From the NCBI GenBank assembly GCA_963833505.1, contig CAWHYG010000007.1, positions 992,001 through 1,056,000 of the forward strand: a stretch of DNA of 64,000 nucleotides. The letters are read 5' to 3'. Below, one piece after another: positions 41,809 to 51,371 of this stretch. This DNA is from CAWHYG01 sp963833505. Lineage in GTDB: Bacteria; Eisenbacteria; RBG-16-71-46; CAIMUX01. The notes under the pieces are model-generated. The model worked only from the letters and a program-made list of their open reading frames with translations, was not told the DNA's origin and did no database searches. The translations under genes and the position numbers were made by a program. How positions within the stretch are numbered: position 1 is the first letter of the stretch; each line of letters begins with the position of its first letter.

Positions 41809-44778
41809 TCAGGAACGGCTCCTGGTCCCTTCCGCCCTGATTCCTGCGCCGGGATTGCCGGCTGCCCCCAACGTGCCGGTCGGGGGAGCGTCCTCGGGCG
41901 GAAGCGCGGCGGCGCCGATCGCATCCATCAGCGCCAGCTTCTCCGCTTCCCCCCATCCCCGGAGCTTGTCACTGAACAGCACTTCGCGGAAGTCCCCTTG
42001 AGACCGTCCCAGCTTGACGGCGGTTCCGGCGTGGAGGGTGAACTCCACCGTCGCCTCCGGATCCGGATTGGCCCGGACCGGCAGCTCGTCGGCCACCACC
42101 ACGGCATCGGGAGCATTGGCCGCCTGGATCAGCTTCATTCCCGTCCAGCCCAGCCAGGAGACGAACAGGACTCCGAGGGCCAGCCCGGAGACCGTGACGA
42201 TGCCTCGAGCGATCCGGGATTCGCCCGAAGCGGACGAGGGACGAAGGACAAGCCGCGCGCACACCCAGAGGACGAGAAGCCACCAGCACCAGGCCAGGCC
42301 CCGCAACGAGGAAGCCAGCGACACCCGATCCTCCAGGCCCGCCAGCCATCGGAGAAACCGGCTGTCGTCCGCGCCCGGCGCCCGATCCTTGGTCGCGGCG
42401 CGCGCGAGGTCGAGATTGCCGCGGAGGTCCGGATCCGCCGGATCCAGACGCCGGCCCCGCTCGAAATAATAGACGGCCCATCCGAGGCGCCCGGCCCGAT
42501 AGCTGGCGTCGCCGAGGTTCAGCATGAGATCGGGAGATTCCCATCCACCGGCAAACACCGCGCCGTAGGAACGGAGCGCGGCATCGTAGTCGCCCCGCTG
42601 GAAGGCCGCGTTTCCCTGCTGGAACTCGGCCGCCGCCTGATCCCGCGAGACCCGGGCGGCTCGAGCGGAACCGGCCGCGGCCAGGGAGCCTCCCAGAACG
42701 AGGGCAGCCAGCAGCAACGCCGAAGTCGCCCCGGCTGAGGCTCGCGGAGCGGAGCGCTTCCGTTCCAGAACCTCCGGAAGCCTCCGGGCGCGTTCGAGCG
42801 TGGCCCGGAAGTCCTCGACCGTCTGCGCGGCGGGCGCGAACCGGGCGAAATCACAGCGATCGAGAATGGCCCGGACCTCGGCGACGACCTTTTCTCCGAT
42901 TCCTTCCCGGGCCAGCAGCTCGCCCAGCTCATCCCGCGTCTTGCCGCGGGCCGCGATCCGGTACCGGTCCGTGAAGTAACGCTCGAGCAGCTCATCCAGG
43001 CGGGCATAGCCCTCGGCCGGGGACGCATTCGAGCGGGCCGAGAGAGCTTCGAACTCTCGCTTGAGCCGCGCGCCGGCGCCCCGGCTCAGGATCAGACCCC
43101 AGTTCGCTTCCATGCGTTCCCGGCGCGAGCGCAGCGCCAGAGCCGCGCCCAGAAGAAGAACCGGCAGCGCCTGTAGAATCCAGAATCCGCTCGTGCGCTG
43201 CAGCGGCGCCGCCACGGGCGAGAGCCGGACGTTCGACCGGATGGTCCTCAGGTCCTGGCCCACCCGCGCGACGTCTCCGCCTTCACCTCCCGCGCCAGCC
43301 ACGGCCGGCCCCACCTGGAGCGTCAGAGCCTCCGATTCCAGATGCACGTAGCGGCGCTCGCGCGGATTGAACACGGACAGGCCGACCGGCGGGATTTCCA
43401 GACGGCCGGTGTTCTCCGGCACCAGCACGATCTTGAAGGTCTTGGTGCCGCTGAGCGCGTCTCCCTGCTTGTCCGTCTTGACTTCGCTTCCCGAGGGATA
43501 GCTGCGCACTCCCGGAAGATCCGGCAGCTTCGGATCGGACACGGTGGACACGTTGCCCGTGCCGGTGACGGTGAGCAGCAGCGTGATCGGGCTGTTCTGC
43601 GACGCGGTCGGTTTCTCCAGGGAGGCGGCCAGTCGGTAGTCTCCCACGCCTCCGCTGAAGTCCGACGGTTTGGGCTCGGGCAGGGGATCAACCTTGAGGT
43701 CGACCGGGCGGCTCTGCAACCGCACGGTCTTCTCGGAGAAGAAGCCTCCGAAGATGCTGAACGGATCGCGCGAGCGGCCCGAGTCCCGCACGACGCAATC
43801 CAGGGATCCCGGACCGATCTCGAGCCGGCCGCTCTGCGTCGGGAAGAGCGCGTACACGAGCTCGGTCACCTGGTAGGAAACTCCGTGGATCGTGCGGGTA
43901 TAGCTGCGCTGCGGCGGAAGGTCCTCGCGCCAGAAGCCCTCGGTCGACGGCGGGTTGTACTGCGGCGACTGCAGCAGCGGAACTCCTTCCCGCTGATAGA
44001 ACTGGAAGCGAAGAGTGACCTGTTCGCCGACGTAGACGTGATCCCGATCGGCCTCGGCGTGGACCATCAGGTTGCTGCCTTCGGAAGCCTCGCCGGAGAG
44101 CGTTGGATCCCACCCGCCGCCGGAAGGAGGCGCGGACGGCTGGCTGCGGGTTCCGCGGGGCATGGCGGGCGCGGTTCCGCCTCCACCGCCTCCTCCTCCG
44201 CCGCCGTAGCCGCCATTTCCGCCTCCCACCGAAAGCGTGACGGCGCCGCTCCGATAGGCAGTGCCTCCCTGCCGGACCTCCACCGGCCCGATCGTGAACT
44301 GCCCGCCCCGCATCGGCGTCACGATGAACTGGTAGCTGATCGACCGGCTCATGTGCCCGTTCACGATCGAGATGCTTGTCGAGGTCCCGGCGTCCTGGAT
44401 CTGCAGTCCGTCCACGCTCGGGAACTGCGGACCCTGATCGAGGTTGGTCGCCCCGTCGACCGAAACCGTCAGCGTCGCCTGCTCCCCCACCTGAACGGAT
44501 TCCGGATCGAGGCTGGCTTCGACGCGGATGTCCGCGCGCGCGCGGAGCGGCGCCAGCGCAAGCAGAAGAACCGCCAGCCCGGAAAGAATCATGAACGCCG
44601 GGAACGCCCTGGATCGAGGCGCGGTTCGCGGGCAGTGGCTCGAGAGCAAGATCCACTGCGGGCCCGGGCGCAAGCTCGGACGCGAGATCCAACGCCCACC
44701 CCGGCGCACGCCGGAGTGCCGGCCGGATCCAATCCCTTCGGTGTGCTCGGACCGCTCGTCAACCGGAACCGATCTCAT
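41809..44778 (-). CDS. batD: BatD-BatE fusion protein
   Basis: About 989 residues. The first two thirds are BatD ('oxygen tolerance'): signal-like helix 'MILSGLAVLLLALAPLRARA', then Ig-like repeats (VEASLDPESVQVGEQATLTV, 'SISYQFIVTPMRGGQFTIGP', a Gly-rich loop, 'LMVHAEADRDHVYVGEQVTL'), and a membrane helix near 43120-43190. The last third is BatE: a second signal-like helix, TPRs ('FQQGNAAFQRGDYDAALRSY', 'MLNLGDASYRAGRLGWAVYY'), two membrane helices and an SH3-like end. These are normally separate genes. The start is uncertain: ATG 44778 lies 16 bp after the batBC stop; ATG 44592 directly precedes the signal helix. Confidence 0.88.
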   Translation of the reverse strand: MRSVPVDERSEHTEGIGSGRHSGVRRGGRWISRPSLRPGPQWILLSSHCPRTAPRSRAFPAFMILSGLAVLLLALAPLRARADIRVEASLDPESVQVGEQATLTVSVDGATNLDQGPQFPSVDGLQIQDAGTSTSISIVNGHMSRSISYQFIVTPMRGGQFTIGPVEVRQGGTAYRSGAVTLSVGGGNGGYGGGGGGGGGGTAPAMPRGTRSQPSAPPSGGGWDPTLSGEASEGSNLMVHAEADRDHVYVGEQVTLRFQFYQREGVPLLQSPQYNPPSTEGFWREDLPPQRSYTRTIHGVSYQVTELVYALFPTQSGRLEIGPGSLDCVVRDSGRSRDPFSIFGGFFSEKTVRLQSRPVDLKVDPLPEPKPSDFSGGVGDYRLAASLEKPTASQNSPITLLLTVTGTGNVSTVSDPKLPDLPGVRSYPSGSEVKTDKQGDALSGTKTFKIVLVPENTGRLEIPPVGLSVFNPRERRYVHLESEALTLQVGPAVAGAGGEGGDVARVGQDLRTIRSNVRLSPVAAPLQRTSGFWILQALPVLLLGAALALRSRRERMEANWGLILSRGAGARLKREFEALSARSNASPAEGYARLDELLERYFTDRYRIAARGKTRDELGELLAREGIGEKVVAEVRAILDRCDFARFAPAAQTVEDFRATLERARRLPEVLERKRSAPRASAGATSALLLAALVLGGSLAAAGSARAARVSRDQAAAEFQQGNAAFQRGDYDAALRSYGAVFAGGWESPDLMLNLGDASYRAGRLGWAVYYFERGRRLDPADPDLRGNLDLARAATKDRAPGADDSRFLRWLAGLEDRVSLASSLRGLAWCWWLLVLWVCARLVLRPSSASGESRIARGIVTVSGLALGVLFVSWLGWTGMKLIQAANAPDAVVVADELPVRANPDPEATVEFTLHAGTAVKLGRSQGDFREVLFSDKLRGWGEAEKLALMDAIGAAALPPEDAPPTGTLGAAGNPGAGIRAEGTRSRS

Positions 44779-44794
44779 CCTTCCCGCCTCATTC

Positions 44795-46729
44795 TCACCA
44801 GTCCTTGTCCACATTGACGGGATGGCTGCGCGCCTTGAGCCGTTCGGCCTGCAGGAGCTGCTCCTGTTGCGCCAGGCCGTCCAGGATCTGCCTGGCCTGT
44901 TCGGGAGAGATCTTGAGCGGCTCCCCCTGGCGGGCGGCATCCTGCTCCTTCTGATCCTGGCCCTGCGATTGCTGGGCCTGCTGTTGCTGCTGGTCCTGCT
45001 GCTGTTGTTGTTGCTGCTGGTTCTGCTGCTGCTGTGGCTGGTCCTGCTTCTGCTGATTCTGTTGTTGGTTCTGGCTCTGATCCTGGTTTTTCTGGTCCTG
45101 GTTTTTCTGATCCTGATTCTTCTGGTTCTGGTCCTGCTTCTGGTTCTTTTGATCCTGGTTCTTCTGGTTCTGTTGATTCTGCTGTTTCCTGGAAGAGTCG
45201 GGCGGCTGTTGCTGTTGGAGAGCCTTGACCAGCTCGAGGTTGTACTTGGCGTCCTTGTCCTGGGGCTGGATCCGCAGCGCCATCTCGTACGCGTCGCGGG
45301 CTCCGGCGAAATCCCGGGCTCGCGCCCGGGTGTTCCCCAGGTTGTAGAATGCCGCCTCGCGCAACTTCGGATCGGGGCTGCGCAAAGCCTGCTGCAGCGC
45401 CTGCTCCGCCGGTTGCATCTCGCCGGTCTGGTGGAGCGCCGTACCCAGATCATACGAACCGCGAGGATCGGCCGGGTGCTCCCTTGTATAAGCCTCGTAG
45501 GCGTCCCGGGCCTCTTGATAATGGCCCTTCCGGTACTCGCTGCCGCCGCGATCGCCCGCCCGCGCGGTGGAGACCAGCGCCGCGGTCAGGAGAGCCGGCA
45601 GCAACACCGCCACCGCGCTCCGCGCGACGCGGGCCGCCGTGCGCTCGCCGCTCCGCGCGTCTTTCGTGCCTGCTTCGCCGCCGCCATCCGACGCCTTCAC
45701 TGCGCCCGCTCCCCCGCTCCGACCGGCCCGGCGCCGCCGGCGCTCGCCCAGGATCGATTCCACCGCCAAAAGGACGAAGGCCGCGCCCGCGAAATAGCCG
45801 TAGCGGTCCTCATACTGGGTGGCGAGACCGCCCTTCTGATCCTTCTGATCCAGGCCCGAGATCTCGCTGTAAAGCCGATCAATCGCCAGATCGCCGGCCG
45901 CGCCGTCGAAGTAGCTTCCGCCCGTCTCCTCGCTGATCCGGCGCAGCGAAGTGGGATCGAGTCGGGTCATGATCACGTTCCCCTCGCGATCGCGCTTGTA
46001 ATCATGGACGTTCCCCGAGGCGTCGCGCTCGGGAATCGGCTCTCCCTTGGAGGTCCCGATCCCGATGGCGTAGATCCGGACTCCCTGCTCCTTGGCTTCC
46101 TTGACCGCCTGATCGACGTTGCCTTCGTGGTCCTCGCCGTCCGTGATCAGGACCAGGGCTTTGAACTTCCGTTCCTTGGGATCGAAACCCTTGGTCGCGG
46201 TCCGGATCGCCTCGGCGATCGCCGTCCCCGGCACGGGAATCAGATCGGTGTTCAGGTACCGGAGAAACATCCTGGCCGCCGCGTAGTCGAGAGTCAACGG
46301 GCATTGCACGAACGCCTCCCCCGCGAAGGCGACGAGCCCGATCCGATCCCCCCGCAGATGGGAGATCAGGGTTTCAATCTCCTGCCGCGCGCGGGTGATC
46401 CGGTCGGGCGGGAGGTCCTCGGCCTCCATGCTCTTCGAGCAGTCGAGGGCGACCATGACGTCGACTCCCTTGCGCTGCACCGAGAGGATCCTGCTCCCGA
46501 GCTGCGGCCGGGCCGCCATCAGCACGAGGAAGAACACCGCCAGGACCACGAGCCCGCCCTTCCACCAGGGCGCGAAGCGATTCCGTTCCGGAAAGAGGCG
46601 GTGCCACAGGCCGGGATGACACCAGCGCGCCAGATCGCGCTCGCGGCGGCGGAGCGCCCAGATCAGGAATCCGGCCAGCGCGGGTGCCGCCAGCAGCAGC
46701 CAGAGCCAGTGAGCTTCGCCGAATCTCAT
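44795..46729 (-). CDS. batB: BatB-BatC fusion with Q/N-rich low-complexity segment
   Basis: 644 residues. Two N-terminal membrane helices, then a vWA domain with MIDAS D96-C-S98-K-S100 and 'VLITDGEDHEGN', a further membrane helix near 305-320, a second signal-like helix (about 370-390), three TPRs (SEYRKGHYQEARDAYEAYT; GSYDLGTALHQTGEMQPAEQ; AFYNLGNTRARARDFAGARD), and then about 93 residues (505-597) almost entirely Q, N, K and D. BatB (vWA) and BatC (TPR) are normally separate proteins; the join lies in a Gly/Ala-rich linker. The Q/N tract resembles prion-like domains and is not usual in BatC to this extent. Confidence 0.92.
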   Translation of the reverse strand: MRFGEAHWLWLLLAAPALAGFLIWALRRRERDLARWCHPGLWHRLFPERNRFAPWWKGGLVVLAVFFLVLMAARPQLGSRILSVQRKGVDVMVALDCSKSMEAEDLPPDRITRARQEIETLISHLRGDRIGLVAFAGEAFVQCPLTLDYAAARMFLRYLNTDLIPVPGTAIAEAIRTATKGFDPKERKFKALVLITDGEDHEGNVDQAVKEAKEQGVRIYAIGIGTSKGEPIPERDASGNVHDYKRDREGNVIMTRLDPTSLRRISEETGGSYFDGAAGDLAIDRLYSEISGLDQKDQKGGLATQYEDRYGYFAGAAFVLLAVESILGERRRRRAGRSGGAGAVKASDGGGEAGTKDARSGERTAARVARSAVAVLLPALLTAALVSTARAGDRGGSEYRKGHYQEARDAYEAYTREHPADPRGSYDLGTALHQTGEMQPAEQALQQALRSPDPKLREAAFYNLGNTRARARDFAGARDAYEMALRIQPQDKDAKYNLELVKALQQQQPPDSSRKQQNQQNQKNQDQKNQKQDQNQKNQDQKNQDQKNQDQSQNQQQNQQKQDQPQQQQNQQQQQQQQDQQQQQAQQSQGQDQKEQDAARQGEPLKISPEQARQILDGLAQQEQLLQAERLKARSHPVNVDKDW

Positions 46730-46865
46730 GACCGGGATGTCTCCTTCATTCGGGCGTACGGCGGCATCGCGGCCGGCGCCGGTCCTCGGACGCCCTGCAA
46801 CGTCACGGCCGGCCCCAACCCGACTTCACTCTGCAGGGCCACCGACGGCCCGGTTCCCCGCGCGT

Positions 46866-47852
46866 TCACGGCAGCCTCCGCAGAACCGTCGCGCCCAGGA
46901 TCGTCTCGATCAAGAGGAGCAGCAGCACCGGAAACGCGAGATAGGATCCCACCTCCGAGTAGTTCACCCATTCCCGGGTCTCCACCTTGCTTTTCTCCAT
47001 CTGGTCGATCTGCCGGAAGACCGCGCTCAAGGCGCCGGCATCGGTCGCGCGGAAGTACTGGCCCCCCGTGATTTGCGCGATCCGCGTCAGCGTGGCGTCG
47101 TCCACGTCCGCGGGCAGGCTGATATAGCGCTTACCGAAAACGGGATCTTCGACCGGATAGGGGGCGTCCCCGGTCGTGCCCACGCCGATCGCGTAGATGC
47201 GGACGCCGAGGGAATGGGCCAGCTCGGCCGCGGTGATCGGATCGATGGTGCCGGCGTTGTTCCGCCCGTCGGTGAGCAGCACGATGACGCGGCTGCTTCC
47301 CGGCGCGTCCTTCAGACGGTTCACGCCGTTGGCGATGGCCATGCCGATGGCGGTTCCGTCCTTGATGTCGCCGTAGTCGACGTCGCCGATGAACTTGCGG
47401 AGGACGTCATAGTCGGTGGTCAGCGGGCACTGGGTGTAGCTGTTCGAGGCGAAAACGACGAGACCGATCCGGTCGGCCTTGCGCCCGTCGACGAATCGGG
47501 TGGCCTCTTGCTTGGCGACGTAGAGGCGGTTGTGGGGTTGAAGGTCCTCCGCGCGCATGCTTCCCGAGATGTCGAGCGCGAGAACGATGTTGATCCCCTC
47601 GCTCGTGACCTCGACTTCTCGCTGCCCGAAACGCGGGCGCGCCAGGGCGACCACGAGGAGAAGAAGGCCCACGGTCCGCATCCACGGAAGCACGCTGCGC
47701 CACTGCGCGCGGCGGCCGGCCGGAGTGCGAAGGAGCGCCAGGTCCGAGTACCCGGCCGCCGGGACGAGAGCCCGGCGCTTCCGCCAGCGCAGAAACAAGA
47801 GCAGCCCAGGCACGACCAGGAGAATCAGGAGGTAGGGCTCGGCGAAGCTCAT
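46866..47852 (-). CDS. batA: BatA vWA-domain membrane protein
   Basis: 328 residues from ATG 47852. Two membrane helices near the N-terminus (YLLILLVVPGLLLFLRW and VGLLLLVVALARP), a vWA domain with MIDAS D94-I-S96-G-S98 and 'VIVLLTDGRNNAGT', and a C-terminal membrane helix (SYLAFPVLLLLLIETI). The vWA faces the periplasm in known Bat proteins. The ATG overlaps the previous stop (ATGA); batBC follows after a 136-bp gap that shows no gene. Confidence 0.92.
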   Translation of the reverse strand: MSFAEPYLLILLVVPGLLLFLRWRKRRALVPAAGYSDLALLRTPAGRRAQWRSVLPWMRTVGLLLLVVALARPRFGQREVEVTSEGINIVLALDISGSMRAEDLQPHNRLYVAKQEATRFVDGRKADRIGLVVFASNSYTQCPLTTDYDVLRKFIGDVDYGDIKDGTAIGMAIANGVNRLKDAPGSSRVIVLLTDGRNNAGTIDPITAAELAHSLGVRIYAIGVGTTGDAPYPVEDPVFGKRYISLPADVDDATLTRIAQITGGQYFRATDAGALSAVFRQIDQMEKSKVETREWVNYSEVGSYLAFPVLLLLLIETILGATVLRRLP

Positions 47853-49267
47853 GAGCGCCTCTCCCCGTCCCGTTCGTTCCGTGCTTCCGCGACGCCGCCG
47901 GAGGAATTCGCGCCATCGGCCCCATCGGCGCCATTCCCGGTCTCGGACATGAGAATGCGCTCGGCCGGCACCGCGTGAATGGCCGGAGCGGATGTGGAGC
48001 CTCCCGGCGCTGATCCAGGGGCGGCCGCAGCCGGCGGCGCTGGAGCACCCGGCGCTGATCCAGGGGCGGCCGCAGCAGGCGGCGCAGGAGCGCCCGGCGC
48101 CGATCCAGGGGCAGCCGGCATCAAGCCCGGGATGGTCGTAGCCCGCGCGGATCCAGGAGCCGCCGAGGCGCCCGAAGCGGATCCAGAGGCTGCCCCAGCA
48201 CCCGCCGCCGATCCGGTGCTCGCCACCGCCGCCATGCGCGCCTGGCGTTCGGCTTCCTCGATGGCCGCGGTCGTCTCCTTGACCCACGCGTGCGCCTGCT
48301 CGGCATAGCTGCGCGCCTGCACCAGCAGGCGATCCATCTTCGCGAACTTGACCAGATCCCCCTCGAGGAGCCAGGCGTCCAGCCCGCGGCGTTCCAGCTC
48401 GCCCAGAGCGGGCACGCGCTCGGCCGCGGCCAACACCTCGGTTCGCGTCTCCTCCACCGCGGGGAACCCGAACCGATCCTCGAGATACCGCCGGAAGAGG
48501 AGCGACAGCTCGGCGTAGAACTCCTTGACCAGTCCCCGCTCGGGCAGCTCCTTCTTGTACAGGGCTTGCAGACCGCGCTCGAAGGCGACCTCCGGCGGAA
48601 GAGGCGGAGGAGCGGGCGGAGCCAGGATCGACACGCGCCGCCGCAGGCGATCACGATTCCGCCAGAGGGCATAAGCCGCCGCCAGCGCCAGAACGGCCAG
48701 GCCGGCCCAGAGCCACCAGCGCGGCCGCTCGAGCGGAACCACGTTCTTGATTCCATGGAGGCTCTTCAGATCGGCCTGCCCCTTGAGCAGGCTCCGCACC
48801 TGGACCGTTTGCGGTCGCGACAGGGCCTGCAGCGTCTCTCCCGGAGCGCGCACCCAGAGCAGCGCCAGCTCGGGAAACCGGCACTCGCCGGTGCGGAAGA
48901 GCGTGAGGCTTCCGGTCTGGCGCACCGTGACCCGCCCGTCCTTGACCGAAGCCGCCGGCGCCTGCGCCGACAAGACGGAGAAAGGCCCGATGCTGTCCGC
49001 CAGGACCGGCAGCTCCAGCTTGGCGCCCTCCGGCCCGCTCGCTTCGAGGGTCAAGGTGATCGGATCCCCCACCGTGATCGAGTCGGGAGAGATCACCGCG
49101 CGAAAGGACAGGTCCGTCGACGGCGTCCTTGCCGCCAACGCGGCGCCGGCGATGAGGACCAGGACGCCGGCAAGCATCGCGCCGGCCAGACTGTATCGGA
49201 CCTCTCGCAGACCCGTCTTTCGGCCCGCGCCGAGCTGGACCGCTCTTCCATCCCGTAAGAGCCTCAT
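47849..49267 (-). CDS. BatD/E-like membrane protein of the Bat operon
   Basis: 472 residues. After a signal helix (YSLAGAMLAGVLVLIAGAAL) there is an Ig-like beta domain similar to BatD ('FRAVISPDSITVGDPITLTL'), a membrane helix (WWLWAGLAVLALAAAYALW), a helical cytoplasmic region ('LVKEFYAELSLLFRRYLEDR', DUF4381-like) and a long Ala/Pro/Gly tail with three near-identical runs of the type 'PGSAPGAPAPPAAAA'. It is the member normally found between the DUF58 and batA genes. Both ends overlap neighbours by ATGA, showing tight coupling. Confidence 0.85.
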   Translation of the reverse strand: MRLLRDGRAVQLGAGRKTGLREVRYSLAGAMLAGVLVLIAGAALAARTPSTDLSFRAVISPDSITVGDPITLTLEASGPEGAKLELPVLADSIGPFSVLSAQAPAASVKDGRVTVRQTGSLTLFRTGECRFPELALLWVRAPGETLQALSRPQTVQVRSLLKGQADLKSLHGIKNVVPLERPRWWLWAGLAVLALAAAYALWRNRDRLRRRVSILAPPAPPPLPPEVAFERGLQALYKKELPERGLVKEFYAELSLLFRRYLEDRFGFPAVEETRTEVLAAAERVPALGELERRGLDAWLLEGDLVKFAKMDRLLVQARSYAEQAHAWVKETTAAIEEAERQARMAAVASTGSAAGAGAASGSASGASAAPGSARATTIPGLMPAAPGSAPGAPAPPAAAAPGSAPGAPAPPAAAAPGSAPGGSTSAPAIHAVPAERILMSETGNGADGADGANSSGGVAEARNERDGERRS

Positions 49268-50238
49268 CTCCCTTGCGCCCTCCGGCTCGCGCGCCGCCGG
49301 AAATACCGGAAGAGCGGCTCGATGTAGTCGCCGTCCATGGGAAGGAAGATCGGCGTGATGCCGGCGAGCCGGAACCGATCGGGAAGGTCGACCCGGGCCA
49401 GCCTTCCCCAGGAAGCGGCTTGAGCGGCTCGCACTCTGGGATCGGAGGTGTCGATCAAGCGCCGGGCTCCGGTCTCGAGGTCGTCCAGCTCGACCAGTCC
49501 GACATCGGGCAGCTCCCGCTCGGCATCGTCCCACAACACGAGCGGCACGACCTCGTGCCTCCGCGCCACCACCGCCAGGGCCGACTCATATCCCTGGTCG
49601 AGAAAGTCCGAGACCACGAAGAGGATGCTCCGCCGCTTGAGGACGCGGCTCACCGTTTCGCAGGCCGCAGCGATGGACGTGCCGGCCCGCTCGGGAGACA
49701 CCGACAGCACTTCCCGGACGACGCGAAGGGCGTGGCGCCTTCCCTTTCTCGGCGGAATCCACCTGCCCGCCTTCTCCGCGAAGAGCAGGCATCCGACCTT
49801 GTCGTCGTTGGACACAGCGGAGAACGCCAGAACCGCGACCAGTTCGGCCGCGATCTCGGCGCGGGTCTTCCCGCGCGAACCGAACCGGGTCGAGCCGGAG
49901 CGATCGACCAGGAAGACGACGGTCAGCTCACGCTCCTCCTGGTAGATTCTCACGTAGGGATGCTGCATCCGGGCGCTTACGTTGCGATCGATGAGGCGGA
50001 CGTCGTCCCCGGGCACGTACTCGCGCACCTCGGAGAACTCGATCCCCTGTCCTTTGAAGACCGAGTGGTACTCGCCCCCGAAGAACTCCTGCACCAGCCG
50101 CCGGCTGCGGATCTCGACGCGCCGCACCCCGCGGAGCAGGCGAAGCGCCTCGTCCTCCTCTTCGGCGGCGGCGCGGCGGCGATCCTGCTCTTCGAGCCAG
50201 GAGCGCGGGGTCGCGCGTTTCCAGAAAGGCAGCGCCAT
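49264..50238 (-). CDS. DUF58 vWA-like protein
   Basis: 324 residues from ATG 50238. The DUF58 signature is complete: 'RRVEIRSRRLVQEFFGGEYH', 'FSEVREYVPGDDVRLIDRNV' and the vWA-like 'VVFLVDRSGSTRFGSRG'. Soluble and cytoplasmic. DUF58 proteins accompany MoxR ATPases and vWA proteins; together they are thought to act in metal-dependent maturation of envelope complexes. It starts 14 bp after moxR and its stop overlaps the next gene. Confidence 0.92.
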   Translation of the reverse strand: MALPFWKRATPRSWLEEQDRRRAAAEEEDEALRLLRGVRRVEIRSRRLVQEFFGGEYHSVFKGQGIEFSEVREYVPGDDVRLIDRNVSARMQHPYVRIYQEERELTVVFLVDRSGSTRFGSRGKTRAEIAAELVAVLAFSAVSNDDKVGCLLFAEKAGRWIPPRKGRRHALRVVREVLSVSPERAGTSIAAACETVSRVLKRRSILFVVSDFLDQGYESALAVVARRHEVVPLVLWDDAERELPDVGLVELDDLETGARRLIDTSDPRVRAAQAASWGRLARVDLPDRFRLAGITPIFLPMDGDYIEPLFRYFRRRASRRAQGR

Positions 50239-50252
50239 CCGACCAGCTCCGA

Positions 50253-51239
50253 TCAGGGAACGGCCACGCGCTCGAGGATCTCCCGCGCGAGGTCTTCCGA
50301 GGTGACCTCCTTGGCCTCGGCCTCGTAGGTCAGGATGATCCGATGGCGAAGGACGTCGGGAGCGAGCGCCTTCACGTCCTCGGGCGTGACGTAGGCCCGG
50401 CCTTGCAGGAAGGCGTGGGCCTTGGCGCCGACGGTCAGGAAGAGACCGGCGCGCGGCGAAGCGCCGTAGGCGATCAGGTCGGCCATCTTGAGCCCGTAGT
50501 CCGCCGGACGCCGGGTCGCCGCCACCAGGTCGAGGATGTACTCGCGGATCTTCTCGTCCACGTAGATCATGCGCACGGCCTCGCGCGCCTGCTTGATCCG
50601 AGCGGGATCGGCCACCGCCCGCACCGGCGGCAGGGCCGCGCCGGTCATCCGCTCGAGGATGACCCGCTCCTCGTCCTTCGTGGGATAGTCCACCTTGACC
50701 TTGAGCATGAACCGGTCGACCTGCGCCTCGGGCAGCGGATAGGTTCCTTCCTGCTCGATCGGATTCTGGGTGGCGAGAACGAGGAAGGGATTCGGGAGCG
50801 GATAGCTCTGCGTGCCGATCGTGACCTGACGCTCCTGCATCGCCTCGAGCAGCGCGCTCTGGACCTTGGCCGGAGCCCGGTTGATCTCGTCCGCCAGGAT
50901 CAGGCTGGCGAAGATCGGGCCCTTCCGCGTCTCGAAGTCGCTGGTGCGCGGATTGAAGACAAGGGTGCCGGTCAGGTCGGCCGGCAGGAGGTCGGGGGTG
51001 AACTGAACCCGGGCGAACGGGACGTCCAGCGTCATGGCCAGCGTCTTGACCGCCAACGTCTTGGCCAGGCCCGGAACGCCTTCCAGCAGCAGGTGGCCGT
51101 CCGCCAGCAGGCCGACCAGGAGGCGGGTGCAGAGCCCCTTCTGTCCGACGATCACCTTGCCGACTTCCGTCAAGACATCCTGGGCGAAAGCCGCCTCGCT
51201 CTCGACCAGTCCCTGTATCTGACGGATATCCGGATGCAT
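50253..51239 (-). CDS. MoxR-family AAA+ ATPase
   Basis: 328 residues from ATG 51239, preceded by a strong site (aaagggggac). Walker A G54-V-P-G-L-A-K-T61, Walker B 'LILADEIN' (D117, E118), sensor 1 'PFLVLATQNPIEQEGTYPLP', arginine finger region 'EAQVDRFMLK' and the C-terminal lid 'GASPRAGLFLTVGAKAHAFL'. It heads the Bat operon and is expected to act as a chaperone that remodels the vWA partners encoded downstream. Confidence 0.95.
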   Translation of the reverse strand: MHPDIRQIQGLVESEAAFAQDVLTEVGKVIVGQKGLCTRLLVGLLADGHLLLEGVPGLAKTLAVKTLAMTLDVPFARVQFTPDLLPADLTGTLVFNPRTSDFETRKGPIFASLILADEINRAPAKVQSALLEAMQERQVTIGTQSYPLPNPFLVLATQNPIEQEGTYPLPEAQVDRFMLKVKVDYPTKDEERVILERMTGAALPPVRAVADPARIKQAREAVRMIYVDEKIREYILDLVAATRRPADYGLKMADLIAYGASPRAGLFLTVGAKAHAFLQGRAYVTPEDVKALAPDVLRHRIILTYEAEAKEVTSEDLAREILERVAVP

Positions 51240-51371
51240 TCCGCGTCCCCCTTTCTGTGCTATCAGCAGCCAATCATACGCGAAACGGACCTTCCCGCGG
51301 CGGCCCGAAGCCAATGGACCCGGCGGATCAACCCCGGAATCCCGGCTCGGGTTCCGCGCCTCGCGCGGCCG

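Noticed and set aside
44779..45453. N-terminal extension of batDE
   Set aside because: The frame stays open upstream to 45453 but overlaps batBC and encodes only the Arg/Ser-rich shadow of its Q/N tract; 44778 is the earliest plausible start.
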